Shown: positions 38,003 through 47,796, counted from the stretch's first letter. The stretch: DNA of 64,000 bases from an uncultured Pseudomonadales bacterium (GCA_947488935.1 CANLBN010000006.1:215616-279615); one strand, 5' to 3'. Notes: generated from the letters alone by a model not told the origin. Program-made: numbers and translations.

Positions 38003-38538
38003 AAGTCCTGCCCAAATTTCGACTGGAATTTTTTACGCACTTCATGGAGTCGCCATGAAATCGTACTCTCTTTAACACCTAAAATATCCGCAACCTCTGC
38101 ATGCGTAAAACCTTCGGCATGCACCAGTAATACTGTTTCTTTCATACCTTCAGAAAAATTCTCGAGAGATTTGAGTAGTTGGTGAATAAGAATAGGTTTA
38201 TCGGGTTGATCATCGTAAGGGGCATCTAATTCTTGGTTGGTATCCTCTGGAGAATAAGCGCCATCTTTGTGCTTAGCCTGTGCCTTTTGCCAATCTTTTG
38301 CACAGTTAATCACTAAACGGTATAACCAACTGGTAAAACTCGACTCAAAACGAAACTGCCCTAAACCACGGGCCAACTTAATGCAGGCTTGTTGAGCCAC
38401 ATCTTCGGCATCTTCACGATTGCCACACCACTTAAAGGCAAAGCGAAAAACTATATCGTAATGCGCATCAAGCAGGCACTCAAAGGCTTGGGCATCGCCC
38501 GCCTGTGCTTTTTTAATTAACTGCTCATCATCGGGCAT
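37999..38538 (-). CDS. ECF-type RNA polymerase sigma factor
   Basis: A 179-residue alternative sigma factor with region 2 (FRFAFKWCGNREDAEDVAQQACIKLARGL and SFTSWLYRLVINCAKDWQ, about 25-100) binding core polymerase and the -10 element, and region 4 (EGFTHAEVADILGVKESTISWRLHEVRKKF, about 135-172) with a helix-turn-helix for the -35. It is co-translated with the vWA protein, its likely regulator. Upstream on the same strand CCGTCTAATCG (around 38574-38585) resembles an ECF -10 element, which would fit autoregulation, but the -35 is not clear. Confidence 0.92.
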   Translation of the reverse strand: MPDDEQLIKKAQAGDAQAFECLLDAHYDIVFRFAFKWCGNREDAEDVAQQACIKLARGLGQFRFESSFTSWLYRLVINCAKDWQKAQAKHKDGAYSPEDTNQELDAPYDDQPDKPILIHQLLKSLENFSEGMKETVLLVHAEGFTHAEVADILGVKESTISWRLHEVRKKFQSKFGQDL

Positions 38539-38826
38539 AGTAGGCGTTTGTACTAACTAATTGATTAACCATAACGATTAGACGGTATAAAGACAAAGAT
38601 CCTTGGTAATTATTTACTCGCTATTTTTTAGCAATAGCTCTGTTTGGGATTAAGATACCTGTAAGCACCAAGAAGAGCATGGCACCTTGGGTTCAGTTCG
38701 GTACTCCTTTGAGAATAAAAAGGAAACTTTTAAAAGCCCCATATAATAGACTATTACTAGCATCGCACAGTATTGTACATTTATACTAATTAACAGATCC
38801 ATAAGCAATTAATAGCAGGGGTAATC
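38539..38826. other. Intergenic region between ECF sigma and VOC genes
   Basis: 288 bases between divergent genes. It should carry the promoters of both; an ECF-like CGTCTA lies near the sigma gene. An imperfect hairpin CCAAG/CTTGG is present around 38669-38696. No small gene or RNA recognised. Confidence 0.6.
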
Positions 38827-39222
38827 ATGGCCAAGATAATACATAGTATGATTCGAGTACTCGACCTCGAAGCATCTCAATCTTTTTATCAAGAAGCATT
38901 TGGGCTAAAGGCAACCCACGAACTCGATTTCAAATCCTATAAACTGGCGTATTTACGTAATGAAGAAACAGATATGGAGATTGAATTAACTCTCAACAAA
39001 GGTGAAACAACACCTTACACCCATGGCACAGGTTATGGCCATATAGCATTTTGTGTTGATAATCTCGATACAGAATATGAGCGATTTAAATCACTGCATT
39101 TTGAACCGACCGATATCGTCGAGTTTGCACCTGACAACAAACTGGTTGCGCGCTTCTTTTTTGTTAAAGATCCAGACGGCTATAAAATAGAAGTCTTACA
39201 ACGGCATGGACATTACCAATAG
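38827..39222 (+). CDS. VOC-family protein, lactoylglutathione lyase-like
   Basis: A 131-residue glyoxalase-fold protein. Two beta-alpha-beta-beta-beta modules are visible; metal ligands of glyoxalase I are at the expected places: His in IIHSMIRV, Glu in MEIELTLN, His in GYGHIAFCVD and Glu in YKIEVLQR. RVLDLEASQSFYQEAFGLK is the common opening of glyoxalase I. It may detoxify methylglyoxal as a glutathione adduct, but other VOC substrates cannot be excluded. Monocistronic with a TAGCAGGGG ribosome site. Confidence 0.85.
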   Translation: MAKIIHSMIRVLDLEASQSFYQEAFGLKATHELDFKSYKLAYLRNEETDMEIELTLNKGETTPYTHGTGYGHIAFCVDNLDTEYERFKSLHFEPTDIVEFAPDNKLVARFFFVKDPDGYKIEVLQRHGHYQ

Positions 39223-39526
39223 TAGTGAGGCTAATAACTAAAACAGCCCCCTTATGAGCAAATGATTATTGTTCACAGGCTATTAATGAGCACACTATCT
39301 CGCATTAACCTTCGAGTATTAAAATTTATTTATATAGTTAACAATTAATTTCATAAAACGTTGGATGCTAGGTATTAATCACCTCTCTTCAATAAAGAGA
39401 GATACAATGAAAGTCCTTGCAGGCAAATGGAAGGATATTAACTAACAGAGAGGCCAGACATTATCGTATAGAAACAACCGCACAGAAGCACCAATATATA
39501 GGATAGAACCACCTTCCCTACATTAT
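39223..39526. other. Intergenic region, 304 bases
   Basis: Between convergent genes. Nothing gene-like is seen except a 12-codon frame with a GAGAGA ribosome site (39408-39446, MKVLAGKWKDIN), too short to support. No good terminator hairpin found. Confidence 0.5.
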
Positions 39527-40234
39527 TTATTTTGCTTTGGATATTTCGGCGATATATTGAGATCGTATTTCTTCAATGAGCCCCTCTTCTTCCATCTCTG
39601 TTAACACTTTTACCAGTTTCGGGACCAAGTCAGCATTCTTTTTATGAAGGTAATGAAATAGCGGATATGTTTGAAGTGTGCTTTGGTAGGTTTGACCATT
39701 TTCTTTTTTTATAAAATCCGACACCAGCGGTATGCTTGTAATACGAGCAATGATAATAACATCGCATCGATTCTTCCCAAGCATTCCAAAAAGCTGCTTA
39801 TTTGAATTGACAGTAATAACATCAAATTCACGAGTACCAGCTTCGGCAAACTTTACACCATTGCGAATACACGTCCGATGAGGAGATAACTCCTCCCACG
39901 TATCAATCGATAAATCCTTCTGTGTAGTGATTGCAATTCCCTCCATCATACCAATAGGAACAGGAACCATAATCAAATTTTTGTACTTTAAATGAATATT
40001 TTTAATGCGATACAACTCTCCATCCGCTTCACCTGCATTCGCACCGTATATTGCCCTCTCTGCAGGTAGATCTACTGCAACCATCTCTATGCCAAGACGG
40101 TCATACGCCACGTTTAAAACTCGCTTGCTAATCGCTGCATAGGATGACTTTTCAATCGCTGTAAATTCCATTACATCTTGAGCCTGTAAAAAGCTCGCGC
40201 TTAAATATAAAGAAATAAAAATAAAAATTTTCAT
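39527..40234 (-). CDS. Periplasmic solute-binding protein opposite a GGDEF-EAL gene
   Basis: Exported SBP_bac_3-like protein of about 235 residues. The start at 40234 gives a short signal peptide (MKIFIFISLYLSASFLQA|Q); the frame remains open to 40363 but the extra residues are not signal-like. An ATG two codons earlier is equally possible. LPAERAIYGANAGEADGELYRI parallels the same region of the protein at 7766-8551, marking them as paralogues of one binding-protein class. There are no transporter genes. The divergent neighbour at 40742 is a membrane PAS-GGDEF-EAL protein, an arrangement reminiscent of the Vibrio NspS-MbaA pair, in which a binding protein controls a c-di-GMP enzyme. Confidence 0.75.
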   Translation of the reverse strand: MKIFIFISLYLSASFLQAQDVMEFTAIEKSSYAAISKRVLNVAYDRLGIEMVAVDLPAERAIYGANAGEADGELYRIKNIHLKYKNLIMVPVPIGMMEGIAITTQKDLSIDTWEELSPHRTCIRNGVKFAEAGTREFDVITVNSNKQLFGMLGKNRCDVIIIARITSIPLVSDFIKKENGQTYQSTLQTYPLFHYLHKKNADLVPKLVKVLTEMEEEGLIEEIRSQYIAEISKAK

Positions 40235-40741
40235 AATCATTAACTCTAATGAAAAAATGGAGAGATATCTAGAATAAATCTTACTACAACCTTGAAATAA
40301 TTCTACAGCTAACAAGGTTATTCTGATAATAGCTGGCATAAAAGATATATACACATTAACCAAAAAAAATAACCCAAAACAGAGAATTTAGAGCCTATGG
40401 ATAAGGCTCAATAATTAGTGAACAAGGTAGTAATTTATCGATATTTTACCGGTAATATCAGAGCAAGAAGAGTTGAACACCCCATAAAATATCTTTTCCG
40501 CCCCCAATTCTTAATTCTAAACCACTGATATTATTAGTCTTTTTGAAAAAATGATAACTAAGCTCATCAGCTCTTGAAGACAAAGGCTAATCAGGCTTAC
40601 TATAAGTCTATTAGTTTGCCAGATAACTGGTTGATGTCGAAGGAAATGACCATTAAAGAATTTTCCCAACAAATATAAGCTACAAATTAAGCTCATTACC
40701 TTTAATAAGCTGTGAACCTTTGTTGAACGACACTAAAGAAT
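40235..40741. other. Divergent promoter region of about 500 bases
   Basis: Lies between the binding-protein gene and the GGDEF-EAL gene. No supported gene. A perfect 10-base palindrome TTACCGGTAA (40446-40455), set in GATATT...ATATC, is a possible operator. The rest is AT-rich with no evident RNA gene. Confidence 0.45.
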
Positions 40742-43120
40742 ATGAAGAATAAATTACTAAATCATAGCCGTATTGCCAAAAAATTAGTTGTTGGCATCGT
40801 CTTGATTAGTTCTTTACTCGCAATCATTACGACTTCTATCCAACTATATTTTGATTATAGACAATCTGTTAATTCCATCCATGAGAATTTGAATCAAATT
40901 GAATTAAGTGCTCTACCCAGTATTGTTAATGATGTCTGGGTCTTAGATGACAGGCAAATTCAGACCCAACTTGACAGTTTGGTAAGACTGCAAGATATCA
41001 GCTATGTAGATATTAAAGTTTCTGACGAAATTCGCTGGCAAGCAGGCCAACCACAAGACATCTATATGATCAAACGTAGCTATCCTTTGGAATATAGACA
41101 TAAAAGCCAGGTACATAGCATTGGCACATTAGAAGTACATGCAGACTTGCAAACCCTCTACACCCGGCTTATGGATAAAGTATTGTTAATACTCACTTCA
41201 AACGCCTTGAAAACTTTTTTGGTCGCAGGTTTTAGTATTCTATTATTTTACTATCTCGTCACTCGCCACCTTTATCATATTCTTGATAGTGTCCAAAATT
41301 TTCGCGTGACCAAGGCCAATTCCCCCATCAAATTGTCTCGTAGCAATGGCCAAAACAACAAACCAGATGAGCTCGATTTGCTCGTGTTAGCATTTAACCA
41401 GTTGCAACTTGAGGTGACAAAATCCTACCAAAAAGTTTTTAAAGAAAAAGAAAAATCACAAGTGACTCTGAACTCTATAGGTGATGGCGTAATCGTCACA
41501 GATAAGTCCGGCTTGATTGAATCGCTTAACCCGGTTGCCGAGCACTTAACGGGGTGGACAAATGCAGAGGCTATTGGCGAGCCAATTAACAATGTATTCA
41601 AAATCATCAACGAAATCACACGAGAAACTGTATTTAGTCCTGTAGAGCTCGCCGTTACACGTGGAAAAACACAATCTTTTGATAAAATAATTTTGATCAA
41701 CCGTCAAGGGAATGAAACTGCCATTGAAGATTCGGCAGCACCGATTATCGACACAGAAGGCAACATAATAGGTACCGTTTTAGTCTTTCACGATGTGACA
41801 AATGCCAGACAACTAACGCAAGAGCTAAGCTGGAATGCGAGCCACGACCCTTTAACTCGCTTGGCGAATCGTAGAGAATTTGAAAATCAAGTCAGTCAAG
41901 TGATTGAGGCATGTATTCATCATCATGCAACACACATCTTGCTGTTTCTTGACCTAGACCAGTTCAAAATTATCAATGACACTTGTGGCCACGCCGCTGG
42001 CGACGAACTATTAAAGCAATTATCTTCTTTACTCGAAACAGAGGTACGCAAGAGCGACACCTTAGCGCGATTAGGCGGCGACGAATTTGGTGTATTACTA
42101 CGAGAATGCAATCTTGAAAAAGGTAAAGAAATAGCTGAACACCTAAGAAAAATAGTAGAGGATTTTCGATTTGAACGAAACAATAAGGTTTTTCGTGTAG
42201 GCGTTTCTATTGGCCTTGTTCAAATAAAGCAAAACAGTACCGTTGAGGAGTTAATCCGCCACGCAGACATTGCTTGCTACCAAGCAAAAGCCGCTGGGAA
42301 AAACCGCATCCATATATATCAAGATAAAGAAGGGCAAGAAAAAGAGGGGGAGCTATTACAGTTCAATCGTATTGTTAATGCTCTAGAAAATAACCAGTTT
42401 GAACTTTTTGCACAACCAATTGTTTTTGCAAAATCTATGCAAGTACATCACTACGAAATTCTGATTCGGCTACGCTCTGAACATGGTGAACTTATCTTGC
42501 CAAACGAGTTTATACCATCTGCCGAACGCTACGGCATTATGTCAAATATCGATCGATGGGTGATTCGTCACTCATTTGAGTGGTTGGCAACGCAAGAGGC
42601 AGGCGAGATAAAAATAGCCATCAATTTATCAGGAGCGAGTTTAGGCGATACGCAGCTTCCACAGTTTATTGCCCAACTTTTTGACGAAACCAAAGTAAAC
42701 CGCCAACAAATAAGTTTCGAAATTACCGAAACAACCGCGATTGCGAATATAACTCAGGCTTTAAAATTAATAAACGACTTAAAAAAATTGGGCTGTATTT
42801 TTGCTCTTGATGATTTTGGAAGCGGCTTATCGTCATTTTCTTACTTAAAGATTTTTCCAGTCAGCTACCTAAAAATAGATGGAGTATTCGTCCGCGATAT
42901 TATAAAAAACCCGATAGACTATGCAATGGTACAAGCTATTCACCAAATCGGACAAGTCATGCAAATAGAAACCATTGCAGAATACGTAGAGAACGATGAA
43001 CTCATTGCTGCTTGTCAGAAGATGGGAATTAATTTTTTACAAGGATATGGTGTTGGGCGGCCTGTACCAATTTCTACATTAGTGATTGCCGATAGCAAAG
43101 TCGGAATCAATAAAAAGTAA
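40742..43120 (+). CDS. Membrane PAS-GGDEF-EAL c-di-GMP enzyme
   Basis: Bifunctional-type cyclic di-GMP protein of 792 residues. A periplasmic sensor of about 110 residues lies between membrane helices (about 14-36 and 147-173), followed by a HAMP-like linker (to ~225), a PAS domain (about 238-355), GGDEF (about 365-525) and EAL (about 540-785). GGDEF at 445-449 is intact, with an inhibitory-site RKSD at 436-439. In the EAL domain the first motif reads EILIRL (572-577) instead of EALIRL, while NLSG, EITET, DDFGSGLSSF and the late Glu are kept, so hydrolysis is still likely. The net activity cannot be told. A divergent binding-protein gene suggests its periplasmic partner. Confidence 0.93.
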   Translation: MKNKLLNHSRIAKKLVVGIVLISSLLAIITTSIQLYFDYRQSVNSIHENLNQIELSALPSIVNDVWVLDDRQIQTQLDSLVRLQDISYVDIKVSDEIRWQAGQPQDIYMIKRSYPLEYRHKSQVHSIGTLEVHADLQTLYTRLMDKVLLILTSNALKTFLVAGFSILLFYYLVTRHLYHILDSVQNFRVTKANSPIKLSRSNGQNNKPDELDLLVLAFNQLQLEVTKSYQKVFKEKEKSQVTLNSIGDGVIVTDKSGLIESLNPVAEHLTGWTNAEAIGEPINNVFKIINEITRETVFSPVELAVTRGKTQSFDKIILINRQGNETAIEDSAAPIIDTEGNIIGTVLVFHDVTNARQLTQELSWNASHDPLTRLANRREFENQVSQVIEACIHHHATHILLFLDLDQFKIINDTCGHAAGDELLKQLSSLLETEVRKSDTLARLGGDEFGVLLRECNLEKGKEIAEHLRKIVEDFRFERNNKVFRVGVSIGLVQIKQNSTVEELIRHADIACYQAKAAGKNRIHIYQDKEGQEKEGELLQFNRIVNALENNQFELFAQPIVFAKSMQVHHYEILIRLRSEHGELILPNEFIPSAERYGIMSNIDRWVIRHSFEWLATQEAGEIKIAINLSGASLGDTQLPQFIAQLFDETKVNRQQISFEITETTAIANITQALKLINDLKKLGCIFALDDFGSGLSSFSYLKIFPVSYLKIDGVFVRDIIKNPIDYAMVQAIHQIGQVMQIETIAEYVENDELIAACQKMGINFLQGYGVGRPVPISTLVIADSKVGINKK

Positions 43121-43180
43121 AACATTAAGCTGTATCAAATAAATACACATCCAAATACAGTATAAATAAAACCACTTTAA

Positions 43181-43729
43181 CTAAGCTGTTCGAAAAACTG
43201 AGACAGCCTCGAGTACATTGGCCAACGTAGCGGCCACTTCTTGATTAACATCAAGTGACTCGAAACAAAGTAGTATATTCTTTTCACAATTTGTTATTAG
43301 TCTACCGTCTCCGTATTCGACATTTTTTTTCGGTAGATCCTTAACGCACGCTTTCACTAACTGCTCTAAGCCTTGCAGTAATAACTTCTCGGAAGTTAGC
43401 TCGATAGCTTTAATCTGCTCACGTAGCTCACTCCAACCCTTCTGCTTTATTGGCCATTGAGCATTATGGCTATATTTCATAGTAGTTCTTACCTTTCGTA
43501 AAGGCTCTATGGTTAACAGGGAATAATCAGCCGTAAATTGGCTCATATCTACTGATAATTGATGGGGTAGTTCACCGTAGTACTTACCTACCCAACAACA
43601 GCACAGCAATAAGGGTACATTGACACCTGCAGTATCCTGCAACGTTAAACATGCTGACTGGACAGCAGGTTTAGCATAAAATGCGGTTGCAAAGTCCCAT
43701 AGTGATGGCGTTATTGTTGCTTTAGTCAT
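43181..43729 (-). CDS. TIGR02444 family protein
   Basis: A 182-residue uncharacterised protein typical of gammaproteobacteria. The opening SLWDFATAFYAKPAVQSACLTLQDTAGVNVPLLLCCCWVGK is the family's diagnostic stretch, in which several cysteines and aromatics cluster. The rest is helical. Two C-terminal cysteines (ITNCEKNILLCFE) are further apart. Divergent from the shikimate kinase gene with 36 bases between the starts, so promoters overlap. Confidence 0.78.
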   Translation of the reverse strand: MTKATITPSLWDFATAFYAKPAVQSACLTLQDTAGVNVPLLLCCCWVGKYYGELPHQLSVDMSQFTADYSLLTIEPLRKVRTTMKYSHNAQWPIKQKGWSELREQIKAIELTSEKLLLQGLEQLVKACVKDLPKKNVEYGDGRLITNCEKNILLCFESLDVNQEVAATLANVLEAVSVFRTA

Positions 43730-43765
43730 GGCAATTTACATAAAAGAGAGTTTAGAGAATATTCA

Positions 43766-44275
43766 ATGAAAGATAATATCATTTTAATTGGCATGCCGGG
43801 TTCAGGGAAGAGTACTATTGGTGTGAGACTGGCCAAACACTTAGGTTTAGAGTTTATCGATACCGATTTAGTCATCCAAACTAATCAAGGGCGCTTATTG
43901 CAAGATATTGTCGATAACGACGGTCACGAAGTACTGCGCGAGATAGAATCGCAGGAATTACAAAAACTCAAAATAGACAAAGCACTTATTGCAACAGGCG
44001 GCAGCGCGGTTTATAGCGCTGGCGGGATGAAAAACCTTAAAGAGCAAGGTATTGTTATTTATTTAGCAGTGGCTTATGAGGAGATAGAACAGCGCATTAA
44101 CGATAGCGAGAACAGCCGCGGAATCGCCAAAGCCAAAGGCCAGACCCTTAAAGATATTTATGATGAGCGTATCCCACTTTATGAGAAGTACGCCGATATT
44201 ACCGTTAACAATAATGATTTTATCGAAATGGAGGTATTAGCTGAGGCGATCGATACCTATAAGGAAGACCATTAA
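43766..44275 (+). CDS. Shikimate kinase, stand-alone copy
   Basis: Phosphorylates shikimate in aromatic amino acid synthesis. Walker A is GMPGSGKST (residues 9-17), the shikimate-binding Asp lies in FIDTDLVIQ, ATGGSAVYSAG is the substrate-binding Gly-Gly loop, and the lid/adenine segment ENSRGIAKAKGQTL follows. 169 residues is normal for AroK/AroL. It is not next to aroB, the usual partner of aroK, so this may be a second isozyme; assignment as AroK or AroL is left open. Some related P-loop kinases of the family act on other small molecules. Confidence 0.82.
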   Translation: MKDNIILIGMPGSGKSTIGVRLAKHLGLEFIDTDLVIQTNQGRLLQDIVDNDGHEVLREIESQELQKLKIDKALIATGGSAVYSAGGMKNLKEQGIVIYLAVAYEEIEQRINDSENSRGIAKAKGQTLKDIYDERIPLYEKYADITVNNNDFIEMEVLAEAIDTYKEDH

Positions 44276-44306
44276 ATAGCCCTTCCCCTTACCTATTCAG
44301 AAAACA

Positions 44307-44342
44307 AAAAAGGCGATTACTATAAAAGTAATCGCCTTTTTT
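44307..44342. terminator. Bidirectional terminator between shikimate kinase and fadE
   Basis: AGGCGATTAC and GTAATCGCCT make a perfect 10-base stem with a TATAAAA loop, flanked by A-runs and T-runs, so it ends transcripts from both sides. Confidence 0.93.
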
Positions 44343-44389
44343 ACTAGTGCCTAAAAACTTAGGCACATCTGTATTTAATGAAGAATTAA

Positions 44390-46855
44390 TTAAGCCGCTG
44401 AAGATTGATCTTCAACATCGCTTAAATCAACGGGCTGACGTACAAGTTCGCGCTCATCAAAGTGATCAACATGAATCACTTCCATCAGTGCAGTATTGTA
44501 ATCAGACAAGGTCTTCGCTTCTGTTTCAGAGATGACACCCGCTTCTTTAGCCGCTTCGATTTGGTATTTACCCAAAGCGCGCTTCACTTTACCTGCCTTA
44601 ACGCCTTCTTTGATTTTATCAAACAATGGCTTTAGCTCATCGCGTTGTTTAAATACAGCATCCAACTGGCCCAATGGGTTCGTTGGCATATCTTTAACAT
44701 ACACGCTTTCTAAATGACGACGGCGTGTTTCGGTGTCTTTAGTGAATAGTTTAGAAATTTGTGTATCAAGTGCATCACTTGGTGCATTGAATCGAGCACC
44801 TAACGGGAACACCAAAAACTTCAATTTCATTGCCAATAATTTGCTTGGGTAGTTTTGAAGAATCTCTTGCATCGCTAACTGATACTGGCTCGTTAAGTAA
44901 TTCATACTCCATTGTACTAATGGATATTCCTCTTCAGGGCAGCCTTCATTCTCGTAGTGTTTTAACACCATACTACCTAAGTAAAGCGTACTTAATAAGT
45001 CACCTAAACGTGCAGATAGCATCTCTTTAAACTTGAGTTTTGATTGCAGTGTTAGCATGGATACATCGGCAACCAAAGCAAAGGCACTACTGAGGCGATT
45101 AAGATCACGATAATGCTGCTCAAGCTTGGCATTACCCTCTACCGCACCTAATTTGCCGCCACTTAAACCCAACACTAAAGAACGCGCAGCATTAGAGATG
45201 GTAAAACCAACGTGGCCAAAGAATGTTTTATCAAACTCATCAACGGTCTCGTCATTAACATCCATACCTGCTAGCTCCATCTCACGCAATACGTAAGGAT
45301 GGCTACGCGTGGCACCTTGGCCAAAGATCATTAGGTTACGGGTCATAATATTTGCACCCTCAACCGTAATCAAAATAGGCACAGAGCTATAGGCATCGGC
45401 CACATAGTTTTTAGGGCCTGTCATTACTGCTTTACCACCTTGGATATCCATCGCATCGATAGAACACTGGCGCGCCATCTCAGTTAGGTGATATTTCAAG
45501 ATTGCAGAAGGCACACTTGGCTTTTCGCCGTAGGATAGTGCCTGTACCGTATGCGTGACTGCTGCATTAATAATGTAGCTGAAGCCCGCGATACGTGCGA
45601 GAGGCTTTTGTACGCCCTCAAACAAACTAATAGGCAAACCAAACTGCTGGCGAAGTGATGCATAAGCAGAGGTACCGGACAGCATTTGCTTCGCATAACC
45701 GTTAGAGATACTAGGTAGCGTCACACAACGACCTACAGACAAGCAGTTAACGAGCATAGTCCAGCCTTTACCGGCCATATCTGCACCACCAATAATATAA
45801 TCTAGCGGGATAAACACGTCTTCACCGAATATAGGACCATTAATAAAGGCATCGCCAATAGGCTTATGACGGCGGCCAATACTAATACCTTTAGTTTCGC
45901 GAGGGATCAACGCACAGGTGATACCGTATTCGTCTTTATCACCCAACAAATGATCGGGATCTTCTAGCTGGAATGCTAGACCAATCAATGTAGCGATAGG
46001 CGCTAAAGTAATATAGCGTTTTTCAAAGGTCAGCTTAATGCCTAGGATTTCTTTACCTTCGAATTCACCCTTACAAATCACACCTCTATCAGGCAGTGAG
46101 GTTGCATCAGAACCCGCTAATGGGCCAGTCAGTGCAAAACAAGGAACATCAACACCTTTTGCAAGACGTGGAAGGTAATGGTTTTTCTGCTCTTCAGTAC
46201 CGTATTTAATGAGTAGTTCACCAGGTCCTAATGAATTAGGTACACCAATAAAGTTACCGATACAGCCACCACAGATAGAAGTACGGCTTAGCACCTCAGC
46301 TTGAGCGACACCAGAAAGCTCAAGACCGCCGTATTCTTTAGGGATAATCATCCCTAAAAAGCCTTCATCTTTAATAAACTTAACGATATCTTCAGGAATA
46401 ACTGCGATATTGTGGTTAATGTCCCACTTATCTGCCATGCCACATAACTCAGTAACAGGGCCATCCATAAAGGCTTGCTCATGTTCCGTTAATCCGGGCT
46501 TTGGAAGGTCTAATAATTTATTCCACTGTGGTTTACCGCTAAATAGCTCGCCATCCCACCATACTGTACCGGCATCAATAGCTTCTTGCTCTGTTTGAGA
46601 GATTTCGGGTAATACGCTACGAAACCACTTAAAGATTGATTTACTCAAGAATTGCTTACGTAAAGGCCCTTGCGCCAATAGCAATATACCTGCTGATAAA
46701 ATCACCATAATAAGCGCTAACAAACCAAAACCTGATACAATCACCTTAATAGCAGTCAATACTGCCAATAAAATACCTGCCTTCATCAAAGAGGCTCTGC
46801 TATAGGCACTGTAAAGAATCACCCCTACGGTTGCCAAAATAAAGAATAAAGTCAT
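44390..46855 (-). CDS. fadE: Acyl-CoA dehydrogenase FadE
   Basis: First step of fatty-acid beta-oxidation. The 821-residue product is of FadE size and has two N-terminal membrane segments (about 2-50), then the acyl-CoA dehydrogenase fold: GMIIPKEYGGLELS, CFALTGPLAGSDATS, KRYITLAPIATLIGLAF, and ITVEGANIMTRNLMIFGQGATRSHPYVL, followed by the long helical C-terminal domain. It is divergent from a TetR-type regulator with a palindrome between them and is not linked to fadBA. Terminator shared with the shikimate kinase. Confidence 0.95.
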   Translation of the reverse strand: MTLFFILATVGVILYSAYSRASLMKAGILLAVLTAIKVIVSGFGLLALIMVILSAGILLLAQGPLRKQFLSKSIFKWFRSVLPEISQTEQEAIDAGTVWWDGELFSGKPQWNKLLDLPKPGLTEHEQAFMDGPVTELCGMADKWDINHNIAVIPEDIVKFIKDEGFLGMIIPKEYGGLELSGVAQAEVLSRTSICGGCIGNFIGVPNSLGPGELLIKYGTEEQKNHYLPRLAKGVDVPCFALTGPLAGSDATSLPDRGVICKGEFEGKEILGIKLTFEKRYITLAPIATLIGLAFQLEDPDHLLGDKDEYGITCALIPRETKGISIGRRHKPIGDAFINGPIFGEDVFIPLDYIIGGADMAGKGWTMLVNCLSVGRCVTLPSISNGYAKQMLSGTSAYASLRQQFGLPISLFEGVQKPLARIAGFSYIINAAVTHTVQALSYGEKPSVPSAILKYHLTEMARQCSIDAMDIQGGKAVMTGPKNYVADAYSSVPILITVEGANIMTRNLMIFGQGATRSHPYVLREMELAGMDVNDETVDEFDKTFFGHVGFTISNAARSLVLGLSGGKLGAVEGNAKLEQHYRDLNRLSSAFALVADVSMLTLQSKLKFKEMLSARLGDLLSTLYLGSMVLKHYENEGCPEEEYPLVQWSMNYLTSQYQLAMQEILQNYPSKLLAMKLKFLVFPLGARFNAPSDALDTQISKLFTKDTETRRRHLESVYVKDMPTNPLGQLDAVFKQRDELKPLFDKIKEGVKAGKVKRALGKYQIEAAKEAGVISETEAKTLSDYNTALMEVIHVDHFDERELVRQPVDLSDVEDQSSAA

Positions 46856-46917
46856 TGTTCACCTCTATATAATATATAAATATTGTTTTGATATAATTAT
46901 TTCATCTAAATAAAAAA

Positions 46918-46927
46918 CGAGCGCTCG
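46918..46927. promoter_or_regulatory. Possible TetR operator between fadE and regulator
   Basis: CGAGCGCTCG is a perfect 10-base palindrome lying inside GAGCGCTCGCTC in an otherwise very AT-rich divergent promoter region. Its location makes it the best candidate binding site for the adjacent TetR-family protein. Confidence 0.5.
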
Positions 46928-47043
46928 CTCTATAAATCATGTTAATATTACTTCCACACTTATACAAGCAGTATTTTAGATGTTTTGCAAACTAAAAGCT
47001 TCTCTGCTTCTAATAAATTAAAAATAAGAAGAGTGCTCCTATT

Positions 47044-47760
47044 ATGGGTTTAACGCTGAATAACGACAATACAACAAATATCAATAACTTTGAGGAATAT
47101 TCCGAGCAATTTGAGTATCAAAATCAACACCTATATAACCTGCTGTTCGAGAGAAACCAAGACCTCATCAAATCAAAGAAAGTAGGCGTTGCCTCAGCAA
47201 ATCTTAAAAAGGTCTTCGAATCTACATTTAAGCTATCGTCCAAAATCGGTTTTCACGAAATGTCTCTGCGTGATCTATCAAAGGACACTGGCCTCAGTAT
47301 GGGTGGCCTCTACTCCTGCCTAACCAAAAAGGAAGATATAGCCCTAATGGTGCTCGACATTGTCGAATTAGTCTCTGAAAAAAATAATCAGGCGGCCCTT
47401 GAGCAAAGCGACGAACTACAAAGCTTAGAAATGGCAATAAGAAGCTACTTATATAGCAGTACTATCTTACAACCTTGGTTCTTCTTCCTTTACTTTGAGA
47501 CACGCTCATTATCCAGTGAGAATCAAATTAAATCTAAGAAGATAGAGCTAACTACGATAGCCACGCTCGAAAAGATCATTCAATCCGGTGTCGACAAGGG
47601 GATTTTTGACGTTAACAGCCCCTACTTTGTAGCTACAACAATTCTCATTGTTCTACAGGATTGGTATTTAAAACCCTGGAAGAACAAAGAAAAGAACATT
47701 AGCCTCGAACAGTATTCAAAACACCTGTTTAGAATGGTTAAAAAATTATTAAGAATTTAA
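47044..47760 (+). CDS. TetR/AcrR-family transcriptional regulator of fatty-acid genes
   Basis: A 238-residue repressor-type protein. The helix-turn-helix lies around residues 70-105 (SSKIGFHEMSLRDLSKDTGLSMGGLYSCLTKKEDI), after an unusually long N-terminal arm (about 55 residues, Asn/Gln rich) which most family members lack. The C-terminal half is the helical ligand-binding domain. It is divergent from fadE and 36 bases upstream of fadD in the same direction, so it probably controls both and responds to an acyl-CoA; the effector is inferred from context only. Confidence 0.85.
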   Translation: MGLTLNNDNTTNINNFEEYSEQFEYQNQHLYNLLFERNQDLIKSKKVGVASANLKKVFESTFKLSSKIGFHEMSLRDLSKDTGLSMGGLYSCLTKKEDIALMVLDIVELVSEKNNQAALEQSDELQSLEMAIRSYLYSSTILQPWFFFLYFETRSLSSENQIKSKKIELTTIATLEKIIQSGVDKGIFDVNSPYFVATTILIVLQDWYLKPWKNKEKNISLEQYSKHLFRMVKKLLRI

Positions 47761-47796
47761 AAATATTATAAAATATAAACTGGTAGGTTAAACACT

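Noticed and set aside
39408..39446. 12-codon leader peptide
   Set aside because: Too short, no attenuator structure and no downstream gene in the same direction.
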